Program-made: the position numbers and the translations under genes
Shown here: positions 1 through 8,766 of the stretch, in pieces
Numbering within the stretch: the first letter of the stretch is position 1
How the letters are laid out: each line of letters starts with the position of its first letter
The notes under the pieces: model-generated
Told to the model about the DNA's origin: nothing
Database searches by the model: none
Seen by the model: the letters and a program-made list of their open reading frames with translations, nothing else
Source: Nonomuraea ceibae
GTDB taxonomy: Bacteria; Actinomycetota; Actinomycetes; Streptosporangiales; Streptosporangiaceae
Reading direction: 5' to 3'
Length of the DNA stretch: 64,000 nucleotides
Assembly: GCF_019396325.1 (NCBI RefSeq)
Contig: NZ_JAHKRO010000003.1
Location: forward strand, 124,001-188,000

Positions 1-112
1 TTCCAGAGTTCGCGAATACCGCAGGGCAACCTGATTGCCCTGCGAACCCCTAGCTCAGCAACAGTGTTCGCCGTTTGGCACCGCACAGGCATTGGTGTGC
101 TCCGGCAGTTGC

Positions 113-496
113 CTACCGTGGCCGAGGGGCTGTGGTGGTCGAGCCCCACTCCCACAGCGCCTGCAGGACCGGTGCGAGGGCGCGGCCGCGTTCGGTGAGG
201 GCGTAGCCCACTCTTGGCGGCCAGCCCGGCTTGCGGTGGCGGTTGAGGGCGCCGGCCTCGACCAGTTGGGTCAGCCGGTCGGTGAGGACCTTGTCGGAGA
301 GTGTGGGCAGGGCCTGTGCGAGCTGGCTGAAGCTGCGCGGACCGTGCAGCAGTTCGAGGATGACCAGGGCGGTCCACCGTCCGCGCAACGTGGCGAGGGT
401 GATCTCTACCGGGCACGACGGGTCGGGCTCGACCACCGGGCCCGGGCAGCTGTGCAGGAACTCGGTCGCTGTGTAGCTGACCGTTTGGTGAGCCAC
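113..496 (-). CDS. HxlR/MarR-like winged-helix transcriptional regulator
   Basis: This is a 127-residue HxlR-family DNA-binding protein. A Pro-Cys-Pro motif near residue 28 is followed by a winged helix containing LRGRWTALVILELLHGPRSF, then the HxlR-typical 'LSDKVLTDRLTQL' recognition helix and the 'YALTERGRAL' wing. The GTG at 496 is chosen because AAGGAGG lies about six bases upstream; an upstream ATG at 571 would add 25 unlikely Pro/Arg-rich residues. HxlR proteins usually sense redox or electrophile stress through a Cys near the N terminus, and Cys residues are present here. It is divergent from the SnoaL-like gene at 618 and probably regulates itself and that gene. That target is inference. 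Confidence 0.85.
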   Translation of the reverse strand: MAHQTVSYTATEFLHSCPGPVVEPDPSCPVEITLATLRGRWTALVILELLHGPRSFSQLAQALPTLSDKVLTDRLTQLVEAGALNRHRKPGWPPRVGYALTERGRALAPVLQALWEWGSTTTAPRPR

Positions 497-617
497 GTAG
501 GGCCTCCTTAGTGTTGCCGTCACATCCCAGCATGCAGGGCCGGGAGCCGGCCCCGGACATCGGTGCGGCATGTCCGGTCAACCGGCCAGGCGACCATTCA
601 GGCGGAGGAGCGACGTG

Positions 618-1085
618 GTGCAATCCATGGAGAAGATAGCGATCGCGGAGTTGGTGACTCGGCTCTTTCATGCGCTGGACGCGCATGATTGGGAAACGAT
701 CGGCGCACTGGCAACGGAATTCGTTGATCTTGATTACCCGTCGAAACAGGGTGGTCCGGAACGGGTGTCTGCAGGCGATTTCGTATCGGGCCTGCAGAGT
801 TTCCTTCCTGGCTTCGATGCTACGCAACACCTGCTGGGTCCGATCGTGGTCGACCTGGGTGAGGAACCCGAGGCGACGGCGCGCTTTGACGCCCGTGTCA
901 CGCACCTGATCACCGAGGCCGCCGATGCCCCTATCTGGGTGATCGGCTGCCACTACACGCTCGGCCTCGAACGGCGAGACGGTGAGTGGAAACTGTGCTC
1001 TTCCCGTGTCCGGGTGCTGTACGAGGAGGGCAACCGCGACCTGGAAGCCGCAGCGCGTCAACGGGCGCAGCCATCGTCCCAATAG
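618..1085 (+). CDS. SnoaL-like (NTF2-fold) small protein
   Basis: This is a protein of about 155 residues with the NTF2/SnoaL-like pattern: an N-terminal helix (MEKIAIAELVTRLFHALDAHDW), a pocket-forming middle and a C-terminal strand 'YTLGLERRDGEWKLCSSRVRV'. The family holds polyketide cyclases, small isomerases and many uncharacterised stress proteins, so the reaction cannot be named. GGAGGAG at 604-610 favours GTG at 618 (seven-base spacing); GTG at 615 and ATG at 627 are alternatives. It is divergent from the HxlR gene, a common arrangement for a regulator and its target. Base composition is slightly less GC-rich than the neighbours (aat, gat and ttt codons near the start), which may reflect later acquisition. 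Confidence 0.75.
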   Translation: MQSMEKIAIAELVTRLFHALDAHDWETIGALATEFVDLDYPSKQGGPERVSAGDFVSGLQSFLPGFDATQHLLGPIVVDLGEEPEATARFDARVTHLITEAADAPIWVIGCHYTLGLERRDGEWKLCSSRVRVLYEEGNRDLEAAARQRAQPSSQ

Positions 1086-1642
1086 TTGCTCGCCCCTGAG
1101 GAAGTCGCCGGGGTAAGTGCTTCCGAGCTCGGCAATTACAGCGCTGTGAGGCCTGGCGGGTTGAGAATGACGTTGCTGTCATTTTCGTCGGAGGTGGTGG
1201 CCGGTGCTGCGGTCTCGGGACGACAGGCCGCGTAGGTGGCGGCCTTTCTGACGCTGCCGGCGGTTCCGAATCCGGATCTTGTACATCAACTGCGTAGGTG
1301 TCTTCGGGCGGAGGCTCGCGGTGGTCGTGGGCTTGCCGCCGGGTGCGTCCTTCGAGAGCTTCGCTTCGTCCGGCTTCGGCGCTGTGCACACCTTGGAGCC
1401 GCAGACAGGTGCTGTCAGCAGGCCAGCGCTTTCCGGACCTCATCCAGGTGCGTGACGGAGGCTGCACCGGGCAGCGGGCCGCGTACGTGCTCAGGTGTCA
1501 GCCGGATGCCCGGTGAACGCCGGCCAGTGCCGTGGCTGCCGGCAGCGGGCGAACCGCGTCGCGCGTAGCCCTCTGCCTGCAGCGATGCGTACGTGGGTGT
1601 TTTGGGCGGAACTTCGTCGGTGATGATCGCATCAAACCAGGC
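1086..1642. other. Gene-poor gap with possible decayed coding sequence
   Basis: No convincing intact gene lies here. On the minus strand, about 1179-1391 reads as a 70-residue Lys/Arg-rich peptide, and about 1415-1640 reads as the C-terminal end of a protein (ending near 'THLDEVRKALAC') with reasonable GC at third positions. The second reading is open far upstream only because it runs antisense through the kinase gene. Neither has a credible start. The stretch may hold remnants of a lost minus-strand gene plus the promoter of the kinase. Confidence 0.35.
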
Positions 1643-4600
1643 GTGTTGATCGAAGGAGACCCACAGCGGCTCGGTCGTTACTGGCTGGCCGGGCGGCTCG
1701 GCGCCGGCGGCCAGGGAGTGGTGTATGAGGCATATGCCGAGGACGGCCGCCGGGTGGCGATCAAGGTGCTTCACGGCGATCAGGTGGCCCAGCTCGGCCG
1801 GGAAGCGGCGGCCGCCCAGCGGGTGGCCTCGTTCTGCACCGCGCCGATCATCGAGGCCAAGCTGGAGGGCCCGCGTCCCTACATCGTCAGCGAGTACGTG
1901 GAGGGCCCGAGCCTGCGTACGGCGGGCAGGATCTTCGCGGGTGACGACCTGCACCGCCTGGCCACCGCCATCGCGACGGCGCTGACCGCCATCCACGACG
2001 CCGGGGTGATCCACCGCGACCTGAAGCCCGACAACGTGCTGCTGGGCCCGGACGGCCCTCGCGTGATCGACTTCGGCATCGCCAGGACCGCCGAGATGTC
2101 GCTCACCGCGACCGGCGTGGTGAGCGGCACGCCCACCTACATGGCCCCTGAGGTGTTCATCGGCCAGCGAGCGGACGCCTCGGCGGACGTGTTCGCCTGG
2201 GGGGCCGTCATCGTCTTCGCCGCCACCGGCCGTGATCCGTTCCACGCCGAGAACCTGGGAAGCGTCATGCACCAGGTGTTGTCGGCCACCCCCGACCTGT
2301 CCGCGCTGCCCGGCACGCTGCGCCGGTTGGTCTCCTCGGCACTGGCCAAGGAGCCGGCCCAGCGGCCGACCGCCCGCGAGCTGCTGCTGGCGCTGGTCAG
2401 CGGCGACGGCGACCTCGACACCGCCCGCCTGCTCGCCCAGGGCGGCCACCGGGCCGCCGGGATCGGCGCGCAGGGGCACGATCCCGCACTCGGCACGCTG
2501 GCCGAGCAGGCGTACGCGATGCTCGATCCGGCCGAGCGCGAGCTGGTCCCCGAAGTGTTACTGCGGCTGGTGACGGTGGACGAGGTGGGCGAGCTGTCGA
2601 CCCGGCACGCCGAGCTGGCCGAGCTCCTCGAGGGGCGGGCGTCGCACGAGGTGGCCGCCGTGCGCAGGATCCTCGCCGTGTTCGGCTACTTCCTGGCCAG
2701 GCAGGACGGCGGCGTACGGCTGGCCAGGCCGGCCCTGCCCCAGGCCTGGCCGCGGTACCGCCGGTGGATCGAGACCAACCGCGACGGCCTGGCCGTACAC
2801 CGGCAGATCCTCACCGCGGCGCGACGATGGCAGGCGGCGGGACGCCGGGACGGCGACCTGTTCCAAGGCAGCAGCCTGGACAGCGCGTTGGAGTGGGCGG
2901 CCACCGCCCGCCGCGACATCACCCTGTCGCCCACCGAACGTGACTTCCTGTCCGCGGCGGCCACCCTGACCAGGCACAGGGCCAGGCGGGCCCGGCTGAC
3001 CTCGCTGAGCCTGGGCGGGCTGCTGGTGATCGCGCTGGTGGCCGGCGGGCTGGCCGTACAGCAGGGCGCGGTGGCCGACGACCGGGCTGAGCAGATTGCC
3101 GGGCAGCTGACCAGGTCGGAGGCGGCCAGGCTCGCGGGGGTGGCGACCACGACCCGCGGGAGCGACCCTCACCAGGCGATGCTGGCGAGCCTGGCGGCCT
3201 GGCGGCTGGACCGCACGCCGGCCACCAGGGCGGCCCTGGTGGCCTCGCTGGCGCAGCGCGAGACGGCGATGTTCCGCGACCCGTCGACCGCGGGCGACAC
3301 GGTACGCGCGCTCGGCGCCGACGGCCGGACGCTGATCAGCGCCGATTCCACCGCGACGCGCGTGTGGGACGTGCGCAACGGCCGGCTCCTGCGGACACGC
3401 GCCGCCCGGCGGGCCGAGCCGATGGACAGCGTGACGCTGAGCCCGTCGGGCAAGGTGCTGGTGACCGTGACGGCCAGGCGCGCGTCCGCGGTGGACCTCG
3501 CCAGCGGCAGGAAGATCAGCGACCACGTCTTCCCCGCTGCCAAGGATTTCACGAACGAGTGGGTCGACGTGGCGTTCGAGCGGGACGATTCCGTCCTGCT
3601 CGAGGAGGCTGACCGGCGTACCCGCTGGGACCTGCGAACCGGCGCCGCCAAGGCGCTCGGGCCCGCCGCCGCGGGCACATTCAGCCGGGACGGGGCCTGG
3701 CGGGCCGCACGGCGCGGTCGCCTGCTGGAGCTGACCAACCTGCGGACCGGGGCGAAGGACTTCATCGGCGACAAGGACGGCGCCGGCACCCAGGGCACCT
3801 GGAACGGTGGCGCGGCCGTGTTCGGCGCCGGCCTCGTCGCGACGGTGGCATCGCGGTCCATCCAGTTCTGGCGCAGGTCGGACACGCAACTGCTCACCAC
3901 GGTCCAGGTACGGGGAGGAGTCGACGAGGCGGTTCAGGGGGCCTTCGACGGAAGTACGTTCCGCTATCTGGTGGGTGACCAGGTTTTCTCGGTGGACGTG
4001 GCCGACCTGACCACCGAGGACGACGATCGCCTGGTGAGCGCGGCGGCGCTGAGCGGCGACGGGCGGCTCGTGGTCCGCGACGGCGAGCTGTCGACCGTCG
4101 GCGGGAGGAAGGCCGGCGCGCTGCCGGAGGCGGAGTACGCGGTATTCAGCCCGGACGCCCGTTTCGTCGCCATGTTCGGGCCCGGGGTGCGGATCGTGGA
4201 CACCGCCTCGGCCGCCGTCCAGGGCACGCTGCGTACGTCCGCCGCGCAGGTGGCCTTCTCTCCCGACGGCGCCAGGCTGGTTGTGGTCACCGAGAAGGGC
4301 GGGGTCGAGCTGTGGGACCGGCAGACCGGGCGGCGCATGTGGTCGGCCGCGGCGGGCGCGGCGAAGTACGCGGCCTTCTCCTCCAACGGGCGGACGCTGG
4401 TGGTGGCGGGCGACCGCGTTCACCTGCTGGAGACGGCCGCAGGCAAGGCGCTGGGGCCGGCGTTCGGCGGCGGTGGCAGGAACGCCGAGGGGGTGCGCGC
4501 GTATTTCACCCGCTCCGGCAAGGCGGTCGTGGTGCTCGACGCGCGGCGACGGATGACGGTCTGGGACGTGGCCACGCGCCGCAGGCTCGCCACCGCGCGC

Positions 4601-4942
4601 GGGTTCGGCGACCCCGCCGCCTACTCGCCGCGCGAGGACCTGCTCGCCAGCCTTCAGGTGGGGGGAAGGGTGCGGCTGGTCGACGTGATGTCGGGCACGG
4701 ACCTGGGCGCGCTGCTCGACCAGGGCGGCGGGCAGGACCCGGAGATCGGGGCGCCGCTCGACGTGGCGTTCACCGGCGACGGGTCGGCGGTGCTGACCGT
4801 GAACGGCAACGGCGCGGTCAGGCGGCACGCCGTGGGCGGGGAGGCGTTGGCTGCGGCGGTGTGCGCGAAGGCGGGCGGGCTGAGCGCGGCGCAGTGGCGG
4901 GTGATCGTGCCCGCGCTGCCGTACAGAAAGGCGTGTCCCTAG
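1643..4942 (+). CDS. Membrane Ser/Thr protein kinase with C-terminal WD40-like propeller
   Basis: This is an approximately 1099-residue Hanks-type kinase. Visible features are the Gly loop (GAGGQGVVY, 20-28), the ATP lysine in VAIKVL (K41), catalytic HRDLKPDN (D126), DFG (D143) and the activation-loop GTPTYMAPE. A linker ends in one membrane helix at about 452-473. The remainder is the 'nSTR' type: a helical RSEAARLAGVA/ASLAAWRL region followed by WD40-like repeats with recurrent '.FSPDG..L....' strands. The kinase therefore sits on the cytoplasmic face and the propeller outside, probably as sensor or scaffold. GTG at 1643 (or TTG at 1646) fits the family's usual N terminus; the open frame to 1532 has no homolog-like sequence. 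All key catalytic residues are present. Confidence 0.9.
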   Translation: MLIEGDPQRLGRYWLAGRLGAGGQGVVYEAYAEDGRRVAIKVLHGDQVAQLGREAAAAQRVASFCTAPIIEAKLEGPRPYIVSEYVEGPSLRTAGRIFAGDDLHRLATAIATALTAIHDAGVIHRDLKPDNVLLGPDGPRVIDFGIARTAEMSLTATGVVSGTPTYMAPEVFIGQRADASADVFAWGAVIVFAATGRDPFHAENLGSVMHQVLSATPDLSALPGTLRRLVSSALAKEPAQRPTARELLLALVSGDGDLDTARLLAQGGHRAAGIGAQGHDPALGTLAEQAYAMLDPAERELVPEVLLRLVTVDEVGELSTRHAELAELLEGRASHEVAAVRRILAVFGYFLARQDGGVRLARPALPQAWPRYRRWIETNRDGLAVHRQILTAARRWQAAGRRDGDLFQGSSLDSALEWAATARRDITLSPTERDFLSAAATLTRHRARRARLTSLSLGGLLVIALVAGGLAVQQGAVADDRAEQIAGQLTRSEAARLAGVATTTRGSDPHQAMLASLAAWRLDRTPATRAALVASLAQRETAMFRDPSTAGDTVRALGADGRTLISADSTATRVWDVRNGRLLRTRAARRAEPMDSVTLSPSGKVLVTVTARRASAVDLASGRKISDHVFPAAKDFTNEWVDVAFERDDSVLLEEADRRTRWDLRTGAAKALGPAAAGTFSRDGAWRAARRGRLLELTNLRTGAKDFIGDKDGAGTQGTWNGGAAVFGAGLVATVASRSIQFWRRSDTQLLTTVQVRGGVDEAVQGAFDGSTFRYLVGDQVFSVDVADLTTEDDDRLVSAAALSGDGRLVVRDGELSTVGGRKAGALPEAEYAVFSPDARFVAMFGPGVRIVDTASAAVQGTLRTSAAQVAFSPDGARLVVVTEKGGVELWDRQTGRRMWSAAAGAAKYAAFSSNGRTLVVAGDRVHLLETAAGKALGPAFGGGGRNAEGVRAYFTRSGKAVVVLDARRRMTVWDVATRRRLATARGFGDPAAYSPREDLLASLQVGGRVRLVDVMSGTDLGALLDQGGGQDPEIGAPLDVAFTGDGSAVLTVNGNGAVRRHAVGGEALAAAVCAKAGGLSAAQWRVIVPALPYRKACP

Positions 4943-4946
4943 CCGG

Positions 4947-4999
4947 CGACCCCGACGAAGACGCGCGTGCGCGATGCTCGCCTTGGACGTCGGGGGTCG
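4947..4999. terminator. Bidirectional stem-loop between convergent genes
   Basis: CGACCCCGACG at 4947-4957 can pair with CGTCGGGGGTCG at 4988-4999 (one bulged G), with a smaller GCGC hairpin inside. It lies between the convergent kinase and hydrolase genes, as expected for a shared terminator. No U-run follows, which is usual in high-GC actinomycetes. Confidence 0.6.
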
Positions 5000-5006
5000 T
5001 ACCTGG

Positions 5007-5780
5007 TCAGGGTGATCGGAGGAACGTCAGCGCATCGGCTGCGAAACGCGGGTCGGTGAACGTCGCGCCGTGGCTTCGGCCCGGGTAGACGATCAGCTTG
5101 GCGCCGGGGATGCCGGCCGCGGTCTGGCGGGCCAGGTCGAGGGGGTAGGCCAGGTCTTTCTGGCCCTGGATCAGCAAGGTGCGGGCGGTGATCTCCGGTA
5201 GCCGGGCGCGCAGGTCGAAGCCGATTTCGGCGTTGAGCATGGTGGCGCCGTCGGTGTGGTCCCCGCGGCCGTCGGCCAGCCAGGCCAGCGCGGCGACGAG
5301 AGTCCGGCCGATCGGCGACTCCGTCACCAGGTCGGCCAGAGGGGGGCTCGGCCGCCGGCCGCGCCTGGCGCGCTCGACGTAGGCGCGGTTGGCGCGCTCG
5401 CAGATCGGGCCCGGTGCGGCGGCCGTACCGCCCAGGACCAGGCGCGCGACCAGGCCGGGGTGGTCGGCGGCCAGTTGCAGGGCCAGGGAGCCGCCCGTCG
5501 ACAGGCCCAGCACGTGCACCGGTCCGGTGAACGCGGCCTCGATCCCCTCGGCGTAGTGGGCGGCCAGTTCGGCCATGGTGGTGTCCGGAGGCAGGCCGGG
5601 ACGGCGGGTGAGGGCGTGGACGGTGAAGTGCTCGGTGAAGGGCTTGACCAGCCGCATCAGGTAGCGACGGCCCCAGCCGGCCGGCACTGCGGCCTGCGGG
5701 GTGAAGAGGAGGACGATCAGCGGCGGTCCTGTCCCGAGGGAGAGGCAGGGCAGTCCGCCCAGGGAGTGCGCAACTTCCAT
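5007..5780 (-). CDS. Alpha/beta-fold hydrolase
   Basis: This is a 257-residue alpha/beta hydrolase. It has a nucleophile elbow GLSTGG (S94), an acid in 'IQGQKDLAYP' (D209) and a base in 'YPGRSHGA' (H237), which together form the triad. The oxyanion-loop HG motif common in the family is not evident: the N-terminal strand reads 'LIVLLFTPQAA', so the oxyanion hole may be built differently. There is no signal peptide, so it is cytoplasmic. The substrate cannot be told. No ribosome binding site precedes ATG 5780, but TACAGT lies nine bases upstream on the same strand, so the transcript may be leaderless. Two inverted repeats overlap that promoter. Confidence 0.85.
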   Translation of the reverse strand: MEVAHSLGGLPCLSLGTGPPLIVLLFTPQAAVPAGWGRRYLMRLVKPFTEHFTVHALTRRPGLPPDTTMAELAAHYAEGIEAAFTGPVHVLGLSTGGSLALQLAADHPGLVARLVLGGTAAAPGPICERANRAYVERARRGRRPSPPLADLVTESPIGRTLVAALAWLADGRGDHTDGATMLNAEIGFDLRARLPEITARTLLIQGQKDLAYPLDLARQTAAGIPGAKLIVYPGRSHGATFTDPRFAADALTFLRSP

Positions 5781-5786
5781 AATGGG

Positions 5787-5812
5787 ATTACTGTAATAGT
5801 CTGATTATCAGA
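5787..5812 (-). promoter_or_regulatory. Paired inverted repeats over the hydrolase promoter
   Basis: ATTAC-T-GTAAT (5787-5797) and TCTGA-TTA-TCAGA (5800-5812) are two adjacent dyads in an unusually AT-rich patch immediately upstream of the hydrolase start. The first overlaps the likely -10. They look like a tandem operator for a dimeric repressor; no regulator gene for it can be pointed to nearby. Confidence 0.5.
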
Positions 5813-5823
5813 ATGGCAAGATG

Positions 5824-6468
5824 CTAGCCGTTCGCGCCCAGGCCCGACTCCCGGGCGCGGACGATGGCCTGCGAACGGTCGGCGACCTGGAGCTTGGTGA
5901 AGATGGCCGAGACGTGGTTGCGTACCGTCTTCTGACTCAGCCCGAGCCGGGCGGCGATCTGCGGATTGGTCAGGTGCCTGGCGACCAGGTCGAGGATCTC
6001 GCTCTCGCGCTGCGTCAGGCCGGGCAGCGCCGCCCCGGACCGTTCGCCGCCGCCGCTGAAGTAGTCGGCCAGGCGATGGCCGAGCGCGGGGCCGAAGACG
6101 GCGCCGCCCTCGGCCACCACCTGCACCGCACGGACGATCTCCGCCTTGCGCGCCCCCTTGAGGACGTAGCCGCGGGCCCCGGCCCGCACGGCCGCGAACA
6201 CCGAGTCGTCGTCGTCGGACATGCTGAGCACCACCACCCTGATGTGCGGATGGTCGCGGACCAGCAGCTCGGTCGCCGCGATCCCGCCCATGCCCGGCAT
6301 CTCCAGGTCCATCAGCACCACGTCCGGCTGCGCCCGGCCCGCCAGCGCGAGCGCCTGCTCCCCGCTGCCCGCCTCGTCGGCGACCTCGATCCCGTCGGCT
6401 CCCGACAGCAGCGCGCGCAGCCCCGCGCGGAACCCCGGATGGTCGTCAACCACCAAGATCCTGATCAT
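5824..6468 (-). CDS. NarL/FixJ-family response regulator
   Basis: This is a two-domain response regulator of about 214 residues. The receiver has the acidic pair DD at 8-9, phospho-acceptor D54 in LMDLEMPG and the conserved lysine in YVLKGA. The C-terminal LuxR-type HTH is seen in 'LTQRESEILDLVARHLTNPQIAARL' followed by 'SQKTVRNHVSAIFTKL' (described in pieces). ATG 6468 begins MIRILVVDDH, the usual start, and overlaps the 3' end of the sensor kinase gene by 23 bases, so the two are translationally coupled. It is the cognate partner of the kinase at 6446-8533. Confidence 0.95.
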   Translation of the reverse strand: MIRILVVDDHPGFRAGLRALLSGADGIEVADEAGSGEQALALAGRAQPDVVLMDLEMPGMGGIAATELLVRDHPHIRVVVLSMSDDDDSVFAAVRAGARGYVLKGARKAEIVRAVQVVAEGGAVFGPALGHRLADYFSGGGERSGAALPGLTQRESEILDLVARHLTNPQIAARLGLSQKTVRNHVSAIFTKLQVADRSQAIVRARESGLGANG

Positions 6469-8533
6469 CGCCGTTCCCCCTCCCACCCGCGGGCAGCTCG
6501 ACCCGGACGCGGGTGCCGCCGCCGGGACGCTCCTCGACGGTGCAGGATCCTCCCAGCTCCAGGGCACGTTCGCGCATCGACGCCAGCCCGACCCCCAAGC
6601 CCGCCGCGGCGGACTCCCGCCGCCCGATCCCGCGGCCGTCGTCGCAGATCTCCAGGTTCAGCCTCCCGCCGGCGAGCTCGATCCGCAGGCGGGCGTACGT
6701 GGCTCCCGCGTGCCTGCGCGTATTGGCCAGAGCCTCGCTCGCGATCCGGTACGCGGCGACCTCGGTGGCGGCGGGCAGCACGGGCACGTCGTCCGGGGCG
6801 TGCACCTCCACGCGCAGCCCTGAGGGCTGGCGGGCGGCGTGGGCGCGCAACGCCCCGGCCAGGCCCAGCGAGTCCAGCGCCGGCGGGCGAAGCCCTTCCA
6901 CCAGGGTACGCACGTCGGCCAGCGCGGCCTCGGCGTCGCCGACGATGTCGGCCAGCAGTTCCCGTACGCGCTCGTCGGCCGCCAGGTCGTGGGCGGCCTC
7001 GGCCCGCATGGTCAGCGCGGCCAGGGTCGGCCCGAGGCCGTCGTGCAGGTCGCGCCGCAGCCGGCGCCGCTCCTCCTCGCGGGCCATGACGAGCCGCTCC
7101 CGCGACCGCCGCAGGTCGGCGGAGAGCCGTGCGGCGTGCACGGCCACGGCCACCTGCCGGGCCAGGTCCGCCAGGACGCGCAGGTCACGGGGGCCGAACC
7201 CGGTCTCCCCCGGCCGGGGGCGCAGGATCAGGCCGCCGACCTGCCGGCCGTTGTGCGTCAGCGGCAGCCGGGTCAGGCCCGCGTCGCCCGTCGCGGCCGG
7301 GCCCGGCGCGGTGTAGGCGTGGCGCTCGCCCCCGGCGGTCTCCACCGCCGCGTAAGGCAGGCGCAGCGCCTCGGCGATCGACCGGGCGATCCCGGACAGC
7401 CCGGCGTCGGGGCCGGCGGCGTTCTCCAGCCTGCGGCCCAGCCGGGTGAGCGCGGCGTACGGGTCGTCGGCCTCGCCGTAGGTCAGCAGGTTGACCCAGC
7501 CCTGCAGTCGCTGGCGCAGCGGGGCGAAGGCCAGCGCGACCAGCCCGGCGGCCCCTACGGAGATCGGCAGGTCCTGGGCGGGGAAGAGCGCCCCCAGATA
7601 GCCGACCACGAGGACGTACCCGCCGGTCACGCAGCCCGACAGCAGCACGTAGACCAGCGTCCGGTTGATCACCAGGTCGATGTCGAAGAGCCGGTGACGC
7701 AGGATCGCCACGCCGATGGTGACCGGGACGAGGGCGGCGCCCAGGGCGGCGATCAGCTCCCACACGGGGTCGTGGGCGGGCCACACGGAGCCGGGGACGT
7801 CGTCGGTGAGCCCCGCCACCAGCCTGGCCCCGATCACCAGGGCCTCGATCCCGGCCCCGTAGAGCAGCCAGGCGACCTGGCGGCGTTCGGGGCCGTCGCT
7901 GCGCAGCAGCCGCCTGCCCAGCCCGGCGGCGCCGACGGCGAACACCGCCACCAGCACGCCGTCCAGCACCGGCTCCAGCACCGGCGCGACGGGGGCCAGG
8001 GCGGGCACGCCGAGCGGGTTGGGCACCCCGGCGCCGGCGCCCACCTGGGTGTCCGGCCCGGGGCGCAGCGCGCTCAGCACGGCGACGACCGCCGCGACGG
8101 CCACCGCCGCGGCCGGCCACGGGCGTAAGGAGGCGGAGGGCAGCCGCCCGCCGGGGAAGAACAGCGGGACCAGGGCCGCCGCCGTGTTGGCCGGCACCCA
8201 CAGCCAGGTCTGCGGCCAGGCCAGCGGCGCGGCCAGCGGCAGCCCCGGATGGGTGATCAGCCCGAGGATCGCGTACTGGCCGGTGGCCTCGTACAGCGCG
8301 AAGCAGAACGAGGACAGCGCGAGCAGCCGGCCCACCATGTGCCCGGGCCGCCGGGCGCAGATCAGGCCGCCCACCAGGGCGCAGGCCGTCACGAACAGCA
8401 GGTGGAGCACCGGCGCCGGCGCGCTGCCGTTGGCGCCCGCCAGGGCGGCGGCCGTCGCGGCCAGGGCCAGGGTCAGCCCGCACCACCACCACGCGGCCCG
8501 GCCCGTCGCCGGCTTCACCTCGGTCGCCGTCAC
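6446..8533 (-). CDS. Multi-pass membrane sensor histidine kinase (HisKA_3 type)
   Basis: This is a sensor kinase of about 695 residues. The N-terminal half is strongly hydrophobic with roughly eight or nine membrane helices (residues about 10-340), followed by a GAF-like region (about 365-480). The H-box is 'LRRDLHDGLGPTLAALT' with H497, and the HATPase lobe carries 'ANTRRHAGAT', DDGRGIG and 'GVGLASMRERA'. This is the architecture of NarL-partner kinases of the LiaS/NreB group. GTG 8533 is chosen for GGAGG four bases upstream. The signal is unknown; the large membrane portion suggests sensing within or at the membrane. Confidence 0.93.
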   Translation of the reverse strand: MTATEVKPATGRAAWWWCGLTLALAATAAALAGANGSAPAPVLHLLFVTACALVGGLICARRPGHMVGRLLALSSFCFALYEATGQYAILGLITHPGLPLAAPLAWPQTWLWVPANTAAALVPLFFPGGRLPSASLRPWPAAAVAVAAVVAVLSALRPGPDTQVGAGAGVPNPLGVPALAPVAPVLEPVLDGVLVAVFAVGAAGLGRRLLRSDGPERRQVAWLLYGAGIEALVIGARLVAGLTDDVPGSVWPAHDPVWELIAALGAALVPVTIGVAILRHRLFDIDLVINRTLVYVLLSGCVTGGYVLVVGYLGALFPAQDLPISVGAAGLVALAFAPLRQRLQGWVNLLTYGEADDPYAALTRLGRRLENAAGPDAGLSGIARSIAEALRLPYAAVETAGGERHAYTAPGPAATGDAGLTRLPLTHNGRQVGGLILRPRPGETGFGPRDLRVLADLARQVAVAVHAARLSADLRRSRERLVMAREEERRRLRRDLHDGLGPTLAALTMRAEAAHDLAADERVRELLADIVGDAEAALADVRTLVEGLRPPALDSLGLAGALRAHAARQPSGLRVEVHAPDDVPVLPAATEVAAYRIASEALANTRRHAGATYARLRIELAGGRLNLEICDDGRGIGRRESAAAGLGVGLASMRERALELGGSCTVEERPGGGTRVRVELPAGGRGNGDDQDLGG

Positions 8534-8766
8534 GATCCCTCCGATCAGGAGCCAAGGTAGCCGTTCACGAGCCCGGCGGGGAGGGACGCCGTCCTGGGAC
8601 ACACAGGACATTCATCCCGGCCGGGCGGTCCGGAACGATCACCGTGCAAGGCGTCGCCGCGTCCGCGACCGTCACGATGGCACTGGAGGCTCGCCGGGTC
8701 TGCCGGCGGCGCGAAACGGGCCACCGTTTAAAGTTGGACGCTCATCGAACTCTAGGGGAGTTGGGT

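Noticed and set aside
1532..1642. Upstream start (GTG 1532) for the Ser/Thr kinase
   Set aside because: The extra 37 residues are Arg/Cys-rich and unlike kinase N termini; GTG 1643 begins right before the usual opening sequence.
2558..4828. Very long minus-strand ORF (756 codons) under the kinase gene
   Set aside because: It is antisense to the kinase propeller and its composition (Arg/Pro/Gly/His-rich, no domain) is that of a GC-rich shadow frame.
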